A DNA stretch of 64,000 nt from positions 145,446,197 through 145,510,196 of the forward strand of contig CM060924.1 in assembly GCA_030737875.1 (NCBI GenBank), written 5' to 3'. The DNA is from Allium sativum. Lineage: Eukaryota; Streptophyta; Magnoliopsida; Asparagales; Amaryllidaceae. This document shows, in pieces, positions 46,066 through 57,703 of the stretch (position 1 is its first letter; each line of letters opens with the position of its first letter). The notes beneath the pieces were generated by a model. That model made no database searches. It was not told where the DNA came from and was given only the letters and a program-made list of their open reading frames with translations. The translations under genes and the position numbers were made by a program.

Positions 46066-46446
46066 GGGATTTTTCCCGCTCACCTGCTTTTGATTGTTTT
46101 TGAATATTTTTGAATTCTGGAGATATTTTGTATGTATATATATATATTAGCCTTATATGTATACAAACTTCTAAAGCTCATAACTTCTTCATACATTATC
46201 CGTTTTACGCAAACCTGGACTCTATCCCAAGCAGAATTCCGAGACGAACGCAATGGTGATGTCCGTTTTACTTAGTTTCTGATACTGAAATTAAGTAACT
46301 TTATTTTATTACCTCTTCTGTTACATATATCGTTAACATATTAATTTTTCTGTCTCTTCCACTAATTTGAATTGCACATCACCATTATTTATATTTCCAT
46401 GCATACAAACATTCCTAATTATATTAAAAATGCAGGGTGTTTCACA

Positions 46447-46710
46447 ATAACTTAACTCGGGATCTAATCCCATTGAGATGATAAATTTGATTCCTGTAAA
46501 TTCAATGGGATAAATTGTATCTTGATGATACTGAATCAGATCAATATTATGAATAAAAATTTCTGATCTATCAAATCAATTTCTCGTTGAGAATTGAATA
46601 GTATAACATAAGGAGAACTTTTATCCATACAAAAAACTATTTTTGATTAGATCATAAATACCTATCATTAGGTTTTTCATCCTTTTTCCACTTGTTCTAA
46701 TTACTCACTG
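46447..46710. other. Unassigned stretch before the Tat gag end
   Basis: No protein-like frame. It lies between the U3 end of LTR D and the first readable Tat gag codons, so it may be decayed gag. The 5' LTR, PBS and gag N-terminus of the plus-strand Tat element are not in the window. Confidence 0.35.
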
Positions 46711-46953
46711 TTGAATAACACATTGGAAAACATCTACCTGGATACTTACAACGTCTTGCAATATAAAATGCCTCTGCCCAGGGACTCCACGGAGAAGAAG
46801 GTGGCGATTGGAAAATTCTATTTGTTTCATGGAACCCATGGACACTCTACTAATGAGTGTCGGCATCTGAAAGACATTGTTGAAAAACTATTACGAGAAG
46901 GAAAGTTAGATGAATATAAGGTTTCCCCGAGAGATAGTGGGCAAGGAGGATAG
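46711..46953 (+). pseudogene. Tat gag C-terminus
   Basis: An 80-codon stretch, MNNTLENIYLDTYNVLQ at the start, then residues 36-50 FYLFHGTHGHSTNEC followed by HLKDIVEKLLREGKL. In Tat-clade gag proteins this is the C-terminal CxxH-H-C box (usually xYCxFHxxHGHxTxxCxxLK...I). The first Cys is Leu or Tyr here. The ORF ends in a stop, and the following segment is read in another frame, so gag and pol are separated by a lesion. The start Met is only the first one in this frame, not the native start. Confidence 0.7.
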
Positions 46954-47720
46954 ACCCCGAATCAAAATCAGGCCGCTCGCAAAATCCACAGCTCAACAAA
47001 AAGGTAAACGAATTGTCATCAACACTATAGTGGGTGGACCCCATCAAGCTGGCCATAGCTACAGGGCAATGGACCTATATATGAACGCAGCTAAACACCC
47101 TGAAGTAGGGGATTGTAGTAACTTCGAGGACACTACTCCAGTGAAGCAACAGAAAACAGTGTCAGATGATGTAATATTTCGTGATAAAGATGATACTGGA
47201 GTCCAGTCACCCACCGAAGACCCCTTGGTGATCACTACCACTATCGGTCCGGCTCTGGTTCATTAAGTCTTAGTGGATAATGGGAGTTTGTTTAATATTC
47301 TCTTTAAAAAAGCATTTGATCAGATGAAACTCGAAGCGAAAGACTTGAAGCCTTGCGAGGGATGGATACGTGGCTTCAATGGGGCCTCAACAACTCCAAA
47401 GGGATATGTAGTATTGTCAGTTACATTAGGACAGGGAGAACGCTAGAGAGTGAGAATCCTCCCGTTTTTAGTTTTGGACATCGACTCACCCAATAACACC
47501 TTTTTGGGCCGACCAGCCCTCGCAGAATTCAGGGCTTGCATTACGCCCTGGTGCTTATTGTTGAAATTCCCGACCGAAGCTGGAGTGGGAGTAATGAGAG
47601 GTGATCAAGCCACCGGACAAGCCTGCTACATTGCCGAACTGAAGATATTGCTGAAGGGATTAAGCATCGAAGCTAAAGGCACCTCCTCTCCTGTGAAGGA
47701 GGGTTTGGAATAGCAATTAA
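46954..47720 (+). pseudogene. Tat aspartic protease region
   Basis: 46990-47060 reads RIVINTIVGGPHQAG, the conserved gag-protease linker of Tat elements. After a stop at 47264 (frame of the GPALVH end) the protease motif reads VLVDNGSLFNILF at about 47268-47306; the family norm is VLVD(G/N)GSS..ILF, so the catalytic Asp-x-Gly is present. Then FLVLDIDSPNNTFLGRPAL at 47471-47526 provides the second conserved protease block (LGRP). Two stops (about 47264 and 47444) interrupt it. Reading continues to 47711. Confidence 0.75.
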
Positions 47721-47839
47721 AGGGACCAGCCCCGAGGGAGTCGCCCAGAGAACTGCCCGAGGACATAGATCCTAGAGAGGATGAAGAGAATGGGGACAGA
47801 AAGGAGATCCCCAATGAAACTACTATAGACATCTCCATT

Positions 47840-48664
47840 GATGATGTTGATCCAACGAAGGTTTTAAAGATTGGATCCCAGTTGGATCCGTTCCGAGCAA
47901 AGGAATTGACTGACTTTTTAAAGGAAAATTAATTGTGTTTGCCTGGACCCATGCTGATATGTGTGGGATATCTCGCTCCGTTATGAGTCACTCATTGAGT
48001 AGTAATCCAAAGCATCCACCTGTTAAGCAGAAGAGACGTATGTTAGGCCCGGAGAGGTCAGCAGCCCTAAAGGAAGAAGTGAAGAAGTTGAAAGATAATG
48101 GGTTCATTAGAGATTCGACGTATCCCGACTGGATATCGAATCCTATTTTGGTTAAGAAATCAAATGGAAATTGCGAACGTGCATTGATTTTTCGGATTTA
48201 AACAAAGCTTGTCCAAAAGATAGTTTCCCACTTCCTAGGATTAACCAATTAGTGGACTCAATAGCCAAACACGTACTTCTTTCCTTCATGGAGGCATACT
48301 CAGGATATAACCACATCCGCATGAATGTGCCAGATCAAGAGCACACGAGTTTTATAACAAACTTGGGATTATACTGCTATGTGGTGATGCCATTCGGACT
48401 AAAGAATGCCGGAGTCACGTATCAGCTCCTGGTGAATCGAATGTTCTATAATCAGAATGGAAAAACTATGGAAGTTTACGTAGATGACATGCTCATGAAA
48501 TCCAGGCAATCCTCTAGTCATACACAAGATCTGGCAAAGATGTTTGACATCCTACGGAGGTACGGAATGAAGTTGAACCCTATAAAGTGCTCATTTGGGG
48601 TTGCATCAGGGAAATTCCTCGGCTTCATCGTAAGTTCTCAAGGGATTGAGATTAATCCAAGCTA
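47840..48664 (+). pseudogene. Tat reverse transcriptase
   Basis: Two frames. 47935-48180 reads FAWTHADMCGISRSVMSH...RRMLGPERSAALKEEVKKL..NGFI....YPDWISNPILVKKSNGN, the standard Tat RT entry. A one-base deletion near 48172 shifts into 48171-48665, which reads CIDFSDLNKACPKDSFPLPR (residues 4-23), SFMEAYSGYN (39-48; the first catalytic Asp of the DAYSGYN motif is Glu), MPFGLKNAG (73-81) and VYVDDMLMKS (102-111; catalytic YVDD intact). Ends at a stop at about 48663. Non-functional because of the frameshift and the altered Asp. Confidence 0.85.
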
Positions 48665-49260
48665 GATAACAACAATCAGGAACATAGAAGAGCCACGGAA
48701 GATTACGGACATTCAAAGCCTAACAGGGAAGGTTGCTGCATTAAGCAGATTCATTTCCAAAGCCACAGACAAGTGTGACCCATTCTTTGATTTAATCAAA
48801 CGGGGGAAACGTAATTTCGAATGGACTCCTGACTGTGTGGAGGTCTTCCAAAATCTACTGGACTTATTGGAGAAACCCTCGATATTGTCAAATCGGTGGA
48901 TCATGAAGATCTGTTCGTATATCTGGCATTGTCGTCTCACGTTGTCAGCACAGCCTTGGTGCGTGAATAAGACAAGGTCCAGAGGCCAATATACTATGTA
49001 AGTAAGAAGTTAGCAGCTGTGGAACGCAATTATCCAAGAATAGAAAAGCTTGCTTATAGCCTCTTGATTGCCTCCTGAAAGCTCCGTCATTATTTCCAAG
49101 CTCATCCGATAGTCATGTACATTGATCAACCTCTAATACAAGTATTACAATGACCCGAAGCATTGAGACGATTACTTAAGTGGAATATTGGGTTGAGCCA
49201 ATTTGATTGAATTTTCAACCAAGGAGGTCAATAAGGGGGTAGGCCCTAGCTGACTTAATA
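48665..49260 (+). pseudogene. RT connection and first RNase H domain (degenerate)
   Basis: After the stop the same frame continues IRNIEEPRKITDIQSLTGKV, AALSRFISKATDKCDPFF and FEWTPDCVEVFQNL, the RT C-terminal part and the start of the classic gypsy RNase H. From about 48880 frames shift and stops accumulate, so catalytic residues of this RNase H are not readable. Confidence 0.7.
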
Positions 49261-49290
49261 GTATAATTCACAATTCGTGAAGAAGAAACA

Positions 49291-49746
49291 GTGGATGATA
49301 AAGTTGTTGCTTCAAAGCATAAATTAGAGCTTAGTCCATGGAAATTATATATAGACGGGGCAAAGAATGATCGAAGATCCAGCGTTGGAGTTGTTTTAAC
49401 CACTCCTATAGGACGATCCATTTACTACACCCTACGATTGGAGTTTTTTGCCACCAACAATGATTCGAAGTACGAGGCCTTGATTGCCGGGCTGAAACTC
49501 GCTAAGGAATTAGGAACAAGAACATTGGACATATTCTGTGACTCCAAGATAGCTGTTTGCCAAGTTCGAAAGGAATTTTTAACCAAGGGACCTCGACTTG
49601 TCACTTATCTTGAGAAGATACAGGAGTTGCTGGGCAACCTGGAGCATTATAGTATAACACACATCCCGAGAGCGGAAAACCAGAATGCAGATCGACTAGC
49701 TAAGCTGGCAAGTTCTGACAACCCTGAGAAAACCGAAATGGTTTAG
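49291..49746 (+). pseudogene. Additional archaeal-type RNase H (aRH) of the Tat clade
   Basis: A 151-codon open stretch. LYIDGAKNDRRSSVGVV holds the first catalytic Asp, NNDSKYEALIAGLKLA the Glu, DIFCDSKIAV the second Asp and PRAENQNADRLAKLAS the last Asp, so all four DEDD positions are in place. A second RNase H of archaeal type after the ordinary one is a diagnostic feature of Tat (Ogre/Retand/Tat) gypsy elements and hence gives the lineage. This is the best-preserved part of pol. Confidence 0.9.
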
Positions 49747-49827
49747 ATAGAAATATTATAATCACCAAGCTTCAACAAAATCGAAATCGAATTAGCTCTG
49801 GAAGCTGAGCCAGAAAGGGAGTCATGG

Positions 49828-51045
49828 ATGACGCCGATTAAGAACTTCCTTAAGAGCAAAATTCTCCCATCAAAGAAGAGCGAGAGACAAGCTGTAACAC
49901 GTAAAGCAGTAAGATATGGTTTACAGGACGACGTTCTTTATCGTCAAGGATTTTCCATGCCTTTGCTATGGTGTATAGCACACGACGATATCAAGCGTGT
50001 ACTGAAAGAAGTGCTCGAAGGAGAGTGTGGGGACCATACCGGAGGTTAAACTTTGGCGAAAAAAGTATTGCGGTATGGTTATTTTTGGCCTACCATGAAT
50101 AAAGATGCAGCTGATCACTCACGACGCTGCGACAAATGCCAAAGATTCGCTAAAGTCCCGAGAGCACCCCCAAAACATCTCAAATCTATGGTCAGTCCGT
50201 GGTCGTTCACAATGTGGGGATTAGACATCATTGGGACCCTATCGATTGCTAAAGGAGGCGCTAAATGTGTGATCATGGCTGTGGATTATTTCACGAAATA
50301 GGTGGAGGCCTATCCCTTGACCATGATCATGGCAAGAAAAGTGATAAGCTTTGTGGTCAGGAATATTATTTGTCGATTTGGGATACCGAAAACCATTATA
50401 ACTGATAATGGAACCCAATTCGACAGCGCAGAATTTAGAAACTTTTGTTAGAAGTATAAAATTGATATAAGGTATACGGCCGTAGCTCACCCATAGTCGA
50501 ATGGATAGGTTGAAGCAATAAACAAAGTTATTAAGCCAATTCTTAAAAAGCGTTTGGAACGAGCAAAAGCCATGTGGTTTGATGAATTGTTGCTAGCCTT
50601 GTGGGATTATCGAACAACCTTCAAGACGGCTACTGGTCATACTACTTTTTCACTCTCCTTCGGGTCAGAAGCGGTAATTCCAGTGGAGCTTAAAGTCCCC
50701 TCTCATAGGGTGACGTATTATGAACTAATGACGAATAAATCACTCCTCCTAGAATCTATGGACATGGTTGAAGAAAAGAGGGATGAAGCGGACTTGCGTG
50801 CTTTAAGGCATCGACGCCAAGTGGAATGCTATTATGACAGAAAGGTTCGCTTTAGGACTTTCAAACCTGGAGACCTAGTACTGAAGCGAGCCTTTCCTCC
50901 TCCCATTCATCTAGGCCCAAAGTGGGAAGGACCATTGACTATCTAATGGAAACTTGACACAGGAGCTTTCAAGCTAGCGACCGTGGATGGTGAAGAAATT
51001 CCTAGAGCTTGGAACGCCCAACATTTGCGACGATACTTGACTTGA
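49828..51045 (+). pseudogene. Tat integrase
   Basis: 49828-50049 holds the pre-zinc segment ending GECGDHTGG; after a stop AKKVLRYGYFWPTMNKD and RRCDKCQRFAK (50053-50160) complete the HHCC zinc-binding domain. The core follows: WGLDIIG (first Asp), MAVDYFTK then a stop in place of Trp, GIPKTIITDNGTQFDS (second Asp, about 50400), a stop in the NFC*KYK segment, and VEAINKVIKPILKKRL (Glu, about 50510). 50554-50946 gives the C-terminal part: LWDYRTTFKTATGHT, YYDRKVRFRTFKPGDLVL and GPKWEGP. The frame finishes WNAQHLRRYLT with a stop at 51043-51045. DDE residues are intact but at least five stops break the ORF. Confidence 0.85.
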
Positions 51046-51817
51046 GATTGTACAATTTTCTTTTGTTTTATAGGCCATGTAAAAAGGCATGATTTTCTAG
51101 AAAAGTCTGGTTAATATAAACAAAAGTTTATGAAGTGGATGTAGGTCACGACTTTGCCAAACCAGTATAAAATACTGTATGTGATTTACTTTACCTGTTC
51201 GAATCTTGTTTTGTATTTTTTCTGTGATTGACATAACATAAGTCAAAATTATCAAGACATTTAAATTAATACAAAAGAAAATGAAATGACCATTTTCCTA
51301 ATGACATAAAAAGGGATGGAAAACCGACGTCCCAAACTCAAACTCTCACGAGTTGAGAGAGAGTATAAAGGACGAGAAGACGACGTCCTCGAGGCATGAC
51401 GGTGCACCATGACAAAAGACCGCCATGAATCTACTCTAACCTGACCATATGACAGGAGAGTGTAAAGGTACAAAGAATGTGTACCAATGAAAAAGAATTT
51501 TAACCCCGCCAAAAGAGCTGGGGGCAATCATTTATTTTATTTATTTAAGCAACTATTTCTCTGCGAATAATGTTTTCTCTGTCTATGCATTTGCAGGGTA
51601 GCACAATTGTGACTTGAATAATTACTAATGTTTGTTAATTTCTCGACACTAACGGAAATAAATGACGAACTCGCAAGCATTTGGCATAGCGGGAAACAAA
51701 CTACTTTATTTACCTAGATGCAGGTTTATACAAAAGAACTAAACAAAGGTGAGGGCAACACTCGCTACAACAACAAGCGGACCGAGGAACAGGCAAAATG
51801 AAAAATAGACCTGCCTC
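51046..51817. other. Spacer between pol and the antisense ORF
   Basis: Non-coding. Lies between the ends of two convergent reading directions (pol on plus, accessory ORF on minus). Any antisense 3' end and terminator would lie here, but nothing specific can be pointed out. Confidence 0.4.
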
Positions 51818-54800
51818 TCATTTGGACTTCGGAGTGGACTTTGCTTTTTTGGTAGCTTTAAGTTTTTCTTTCTCCTCTTTTTCAGCCTCGGACTGGATCC
51901 GCTTCAGTTTCTTCTTCCCTAGAACTGGAGTGCTAGGATCAGTAGGAGAATTTTTAGCAAGCTCTTCAGTGATTTATCTAGTTGAAAGTTTAACAACTAA
52001 CCTTGACCCAGGAGGAACTGTCACAAGGGGCATAAAACTTTCGGGATCTATTTCCTCGACTTTCAGCTGCTTACGCTTATCGTGCTTGGCCTTTATCTCG
52101 GCCAAAGTCATGTCATCGACATTCCTCGAATCTTCAGTTATAGTAACATCATCATCTTCCTTATTCCCCCTAACACCACATCATCTTTTAGGGTGTCTAT
52201 TACATCTTCTTCCAATGGGTCATCAATGGTAGATGGTTTTTGAGTCTTCTCGGCAACCTTGTCTTTATCCTTGACGTCTTCCATAGGTTTTGAGCTAGTA
52301 ACTTCAGCATGCTTCTCTTGGATCTCTCCAGTAGACCTCGTATCAGTGGTTTCCCTTTGCTGCTCATCGGCCTTTGCAACTGGTTGTGCACCTATAGAAT
52401 GAGAGTTAACTTGTATTAGCTCAGGAGAAACAATAAGGTCTTCGATGGATTGTCCAATAATATGGTGAAAGGTTGAAATAGCCCTAACAAATTGGGGTGA
52501 AAAGGTAGAGATACCTTCAGATGATTTCCTGATTGGGGTAGCTAGGGTCTCTGGTATCGCTTCAGGAATGGGGGTAAAAAAGATTTCTTAGGGATTCCCG
52601 GATTTTCGGGATCATATCCCTCTATTCTGGTATCCTCAAGGGAAACAGAAGAAGAACCTGTTTTGAGGACATTTTTCCCTTAGCTTGATGTGTCTCTTCT
52701 TCCATAGCTGCAACAATGAGTCTACGTCCATCAGCCAAGTGCATTGGTTCTTCATCACTCGGAAATTTCTCCATAAGTTTGTTTTCATCGATGGAGTCCA
52801 CCTTGAGTTCTTTCTTCTCCCATTCGATGGTTTGATCCCACACATAAACCAGAGTTGTCGGGTAATCCTCGATCTAAGAAATGCCCCGACGACTGATCAC
52901 TTGAGCAAAGAACTCTATCATCAGCTCACCATAGCCATCCAATTCCATCCGCGCTGCGGAAAGTTTCTCTTGAAACTCTTCGGCAGATTTAATGGCAATG
53001 CTTGTGTTCCCCTCGGCCAAGACTTCCCTATATTCAGCCTCTAGTAGTTTGGCTTCTAATTCGGCGTTCCGCTTTGCCAAATCGGTATTTTTCTTCTCCA
53101 ACTTAGCCTTCTCCCGTTTAAGGGTAGTGCAAGCCAACAGTACTTTGAAAGTTTCTTAGCTTGCTTCTTCAGATCTAAGAGCTCTTGGCAATGGGATTCC
53201 AAGCAAGTATGATAACGCCTCTGAAGTTCCTCATGTTGTTTTTTGTAGTTGTCGGCATCCCGTTGAACGAGAACAAGCTGAGCTTGTGCGTCTTCCAAGT
53301 CTCTCCGAATTTTTCAGGATGCTTTCGTCATAATCAGCCATTTCCTTCATGTGGTCAACGTCAGTGATTAAATTGCGGATAATATTAGAAAGGTTGTACG
53401 AATATCAATGAATTTCCGTGTATTACTAGTCCACTAAATCTATCTTTGCTCTAACATCATCCGCCAACTTCGAAGGAACAAGCTCAAGTGCGGGAACAAA
53501 ATGTTGATGATCAAAATAATGATCCGGAAATTGTTTCTTCAAATATGCCAGTTTCGCTTTAGATTCAGAATCAAGCGGCACTGATTTAGATATGGACAAC
53601 TCGACCTTTTTTCGCTTGGCAGGTACGATGGATATGTCATCCCTACTAGACCTTTTTTCGATTTCTTTATCCTTATCATGTGAATCAACACGCTTCGACC
53701 GTGGCTTCTCTTGGGATGCTTGTATTTAGGAGGAACTGCATCTTTAGAGTGTGGTTTGTCCCCCACGCGACGATCTTGGTAGCTCTTACATTGGTCCGGG
53801 TCCGACTGACAAGGAGAACGAGAGCGTGAAGAATGAGGATGAGTGCCGCGGCTCTCGCGGTGATCATGTTCAGTGTCGGGATCAAATCTAGGCATACTAT
53901 TACGGACTTTCCTGACATCATAATAGGGACGTGTCATAATTCCTGCAAAATAAGGTATGTAAAGTTCAGAACCAATGTTTATGTGAAGCACAGGTATTAT
54001 GATGTGCAGTGTTGGTGTGTTGTGCATATCCTAAGTTATAACCCTCCCCCAACCAACCAGAGCCCAAAGTTAGGCCGACATGTGCAGCTTCCTTAGTCAT
54101 TACAGGGGTAGCTTCCTCTGAGGAAGTAAAAATAAGAGGGTTCATTCCAAAATCTTCTAAAGTGTAAAGCGTCTCGAGCAAGGGGAGATTTCACAAACCC
54201 TGAAATGTAGAATCATCTATAGTTGGGGCATCTCCTTGAGGAGCATCTAACGACAACTCTTTTGGAGAGATCGGCTTTTCAGGAGTAGCAGCATCCTCGG
54301 AAGTAATGTATTTATTTCTATCTTTTTCTGCTACATTTGCTAATATATCATCTTGAGTCGTAGAGGGAGAAGGAGGATCCCTAAGGGGCACTGTTGGATC
54401 ATTTGAACTTTCTCCCCTCTCAAGAGGACTATCGATTGGCCCCTCAACTGGGAGTATGTACACATAAGGACCTTCACCGTAACCTATGCTTCGAGATATA
54501 GCAACTAGACGATGCCTATGGAGATATTTGTCTACTAAGCAATCCTTGATGGTCAAGAATTTTTGGTCATCATTGAGTAACCGATTCAAGCGATCAAATT
54601 GCACCGCATGCTTCTCTTGTGGTGGGTTAGGAACTATAAGTGAAAAAAGCAATGCTTAATGTGTTTATGATAAAGGCTAGAACTAGAGCATAAAAAATGA
54701 GGTACTTACTTGACTTAGGCCATCTTATGGCACACCCAGGCTGCTTCATAACATAAAACCATTAACATTTTGGGTCCCCATCTTTGCTGCTAAAAGGAAT

Positions 54801-55451
54801 AGTGATGAATTTCCTTTTTAGTACCGATTCAAAGTATACAAAGGACGGGGTATCATTGGTCCAATGCTTAAAATTGTAGAAGAAATGAACATCCTCAAAA
54901 CTTAGCTTTACACCTAGAATTTCTCTATATATGTACATAGTATACAAATAAGCGTAAGAGTTGGGATGAAGCTGCATGGGGGCAATCCGCAATTTTCTCA
55001 GAAAATCGACCATGAATGGCGAAAATGGGGGTATTGCCTCAATTAGGCACATTAACCTGGTGATAGCCATATACTCTTCTGGTGGATCATGAGGACGATC
55101 TATTTTCGGCAACTCTGTGTCTCTTTGAAGAATCCTATGCTTTAGGCATATCCATGCAAGCCTATCGTTGTCAATTGTTGATTCGACTGAATCCTTAGGC
55201 CGTTCCAAGATAGTGACATTCTCAATCTCATATGGGGCACGATTATCTCCTACCCATCCTTCTTCTTCCTCTCCTAGAGAGACATCACCTCTTGATGACA
55301 CATCACTTTTGTGACTTCCCATTTCATAGTCTGCACCAGTACTATTCCAACCCGGATCTGAAGTGGAAGATACGTCTTCAATAGGTGGATTCTCGGATGA
55401 CCCGACAACTTCTCTTCTCTCCACCAATCTAGACGAATGTCTCTTAGCCAT
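51818..55451 (-). pseudogene. Tat antisense accessory gene (Transposase_28-like, spliced, coiled coil)
   Basis: Antisense to its element, between pol and the 3' LTR. Starts MAKRHSSRLVERREV at ATG 55451 (open upstream to 55613). Acid/Ser-rich head; then RLAWICLKHRIL, MAITRLMC and LRIAPMQLHPNSYAYLYTMY...GVKLSFEDVHFFYNFKH, TPSFVYFES: the plant 'putative gypsy-type transposon' region (PF04195-like). Intron 1 54708-54634 (75 bases, GTAAGTAC...TTATAG, phase 1). Exon 2 opens IPNPPQEKHAVQFDRLN. A second acceptor TTTTGCAG at about 53941 suggests another intron. Then a basic/Ser-rich block (53540-53930), a coiled coil (53300-52870: KLEKKNTDLAKRNAELEAKL) and a Lys/Glu-rich tail ending PKSK at 51818. Stops at about 54759, 54190, 52876 and frame changes break it. 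Such antisense ORFs are known from Retand-like Tat elements; function unknown. Confidence 0.8.
54634..54708 (-). other. Predicted intron 1 of the antisense accessory gene
   Basis: Minus strand: donor AA/GTAAGTAC at 54708, AT-rich body, acceptor TTATAG at 54634. Removing it joins the Ser codon start (exon 1, ...PKS) to IPNPP in one frame. The second copy at 26407 has the donor GTAAGC at the same codon and phase, and resumes with IPNPR. Confidence 0.75.
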
Positions 55452-56950
55452 GTCTGCTATACTATTAAAGAAATAATAGCAGAAATTAGAGTGAAGTTTC
55501 CCGTGTCCCCCTGTGCATGAGTTGAAGCTAAAAGTGTGCAAGTGTACATGTAATGATGGAATTAGAATGTATAAGATCAACACAAAAGAAAGCAGTGGGA
55601 AATTTTTTCGCAATTATGTGTTAATGATAGTCTGGGAGCTCAGTCATGATCGTAAGGCTTTATCCTAACTGTCCATAAAGTTACAAACCCTAGTCATTGT
55701 TTAGTTAAGTTCGTTGAACCATTCTTGCACATCACGTTGAATCATTTCGGGTCGGTTCGGGTATATATGCCATACACGGATCGGTACAAGTCTTCTTTTT
55801 TGTGTTAATATCGGATCGGCTCGGATGTCCAAATTACAAGCAAACAGATTTGGATGCTTCATCTAAGCAGATCAGTTTAGGGCATAAGAAAATAAGGGAT
55901 CAGATCGAATGGGATTAAAGGAAAGTGACTTCAGTTGGATCGGTTGATACCGAACCGCACCAACACCCCAAGATCTGTCCATTTAACTCAACTTTCTTCC
56001 ACAACCACCATCTTTTTCTCCAACCCGAGCCAATGCCACATGCCTAAACTAAAGAAGTCCCAGAGCTTCGACCCTGCTATGAACCGATCCCATCCTCCTT
56101 TTCTCCCTCTTCTTCTCCGCTTTTCCAGTTACACCAGACCCATTCCCCTTTTTAAAAAATTCATCCACTGCAGAGCATTCGTGATTCGATCCTTCCAACG
56201 TTGAATCAAACTTGCCCCACAACCGCCTCGAAGTGGCAATGATGCCACCAACGATGATGGCGGTGGGACAAGAGATGTGATGCCAAAGTCGACATGGTAG
56301 AGAATGAATTTGCTTAAATTGCTTCTAAGTTCGGATTCGAATTAACTAAAATTGGAAAAAATCAAAGATCTAAACCCACCTATGAATTCAATTTGAGGGC
56401 TGGAAGGATTTCTAGAGATTTTTAGGAATTAGGGTTTCACCTGTGATTTTAGGGAAAATGAGAATGAAAAGGAGAAGTAAAAAATAGGAAGGTGGTGGAT
56501 TTCTATACGTGAAGAAGGGATCTTCGTGTTCCAACCGATGTGATAATTTAATCCGATCCGAGCAAAAAACAAGCCCAAGGCCTCTCAGCCCACTGGCGCA
56601 GCAATATTTGAATTATGGGCTGGATCGGACAGGCCTGACCCGAATTGAAGCGTGATCATTTATTTCATCACAAGACATGAAACAAGCTCAGAGCGGAATA
56701 AAAGACTTATAAACTTACGATGCAGGAGTTTACCTGGAGAGATTACTTGAACACTACGGAGATTCTCGATGTCGTCGAAAGCAACAAGGATGATTTGAAC
56801 ATACAGCGTTATATTTATAAGCATTTGAGGATGCGACTTTACAAAACGATATCATTTAACAGACAAATGGAAGCAACTATTTAGTGACTTTGATTTAGGA
56901 ACAAATAGGCAAAACATTTCAAAGCATATTTCATCTTCAATAAAAGTGTA
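55452..56950 (-). other. Upstream region of the antisense gene / Tat 3' UTR
   Basis: Equivalent to 24200-25659. The first 160 bases upstream of the ATG stay open in frame (55613). A GC-rich part (55930-56260) encodes nothing recognisable. GGATCGG/GACCCGA-type repeats recur (55755-55830, 56620-56650), also seen at 24600-24720. Promoter elements for the antisense gene should be sought here. Confidence 0.45.
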
Positions 56951-56966
56951 CTTCGAGGGGGAAAAA
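56951..56966 (+). other. Polypurine tract of the plus-strand Tat element
   Basis: CTTCGAGGGGGAAAAA immediately before the LTR start TGTTAGCCC; same motif and position as the minus-strand copy at 24184-24199. Confidence 0.8.
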
Positions 56967-57703
56967 TGTTAGCCCACTTTGTGATCGGGCTACACAAAAC
57001 TAAGGGAGTTACTTATTGAACAAGTGTGAGCAAAGAGTATGTAGCGAGCAACCGGATCGGTTTGGATACCCCCCTCACTGGGCTCTTCCTCTTCGAAATG
57101 AGCAGTTCAAGAAATGAAGAGCGGACGACACATCTGGATTGGATCGGCACCTTCCGATCTGAACCCCCATCACGTCTCCGATCCAAACCATGGCGTTATA
57201 CCTGGAAAGCACGACCTCCTCCAAATGCGGAGCAGTTAGGAGCCCATTTTCCTACGATCACCCATTGTTCATCTTGCGCAGTCATCATTATAAGATTTCC
57301 GACCCTGGTTTTCAAGGGATGAAAGCCACGTGTATCCGAACCTGAGCCATTCTAGAGAGATTTCCCGCCTATAAATACAGCACCAAGCTAATTGGAAGGG
57401 ATCTTTTGGCAAAATTTTGACTTAAACACCAGCTATATCCAAATTTCATCACTTTAATGAGATCACTATCAATCTTTGAAGAATATTTCAGTGAGTATTG
57501 AGCAAAATTATCCATTGTAAAAGTGAGATTAAGCGAAAACAATCATTGCATTTGTATTCCAATCATCAATCAAAGAGATATAAAGTGGACGTAAGCTCTT
57601 TAACGCCGAACCACTATAAATCATGTGTTTCTCCTCGTTTTTATTTCCATTTCACTTAGATTTATCAATAATTTGGGTTTTAAAACCATTTTTGGATCTA
57701 ACA
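56967..57703 (+). repeat. Tat 3' LTR (plus strand)
   Basis: 737 bases, TGTTAGCCCACTTTGTGATC to CCATTTTTGGATCTAACA. Homologous to 23318-24183 at both ends and in the R-region block (AAGTGGACGTAAGCTCTTTA at 57583). TATAAATA at 57370-57377 lies about 210 bases upstream of that block. The 5' partner is lost. Confidence 0.85.
57370..57377 (+). promoter_or_regulatory. TATA box of the Tat LTR
   Basis: TATAAATA within CCCGCCTATAAATACAGC. The second LTR of the family has TATAAATA at the matching place (23665-23672, minus strand), which supports function in the ancestral element. Confidence 0.6.

Larger units (their letters stand above)
42445..46446 (-). repeat. Long-LTR gypsy fragment family D (minus strand)
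   Basis: On the minus strand it starts TGTGAAACACCCTGCATTTT at 46446 and then has AAAACGGACATCACCATTGCG and GGATAATGTATGAAGAAG, a layout typical of plant long-LTR gypsy U3 starts. Next come GTCGAC-containing tandem repeats (45900-46060), a gene-like island with CCATGGCG (45600-45790), an AAGTGAGTGG donor-like site (45555), an AT-rich repetitive part (43650-45250), a 123-base tandem duplication (44538-44757) and GC-richer blocks (42600-43600) including GGGGGCAGTCAGAATGC (43375). The U5 end is absent; it stops at about 42445 against LTR C. Confidence 0.55.

Noticed and set aside
36097..46446. One complete solo LTR from TGTTGAAACACCC to GGGTGTTTCACA
   Set aside because: The end types fit, but flanking 5-mers are TTGTA and ATAAC, so a duplication is not supported; kept as separate fragments.
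51798..52232. 144-codon open frame, plus strand
   Set aside because: Shadow of the Lys/Glu-rich tail of the antisense accessory gene on the other strand.
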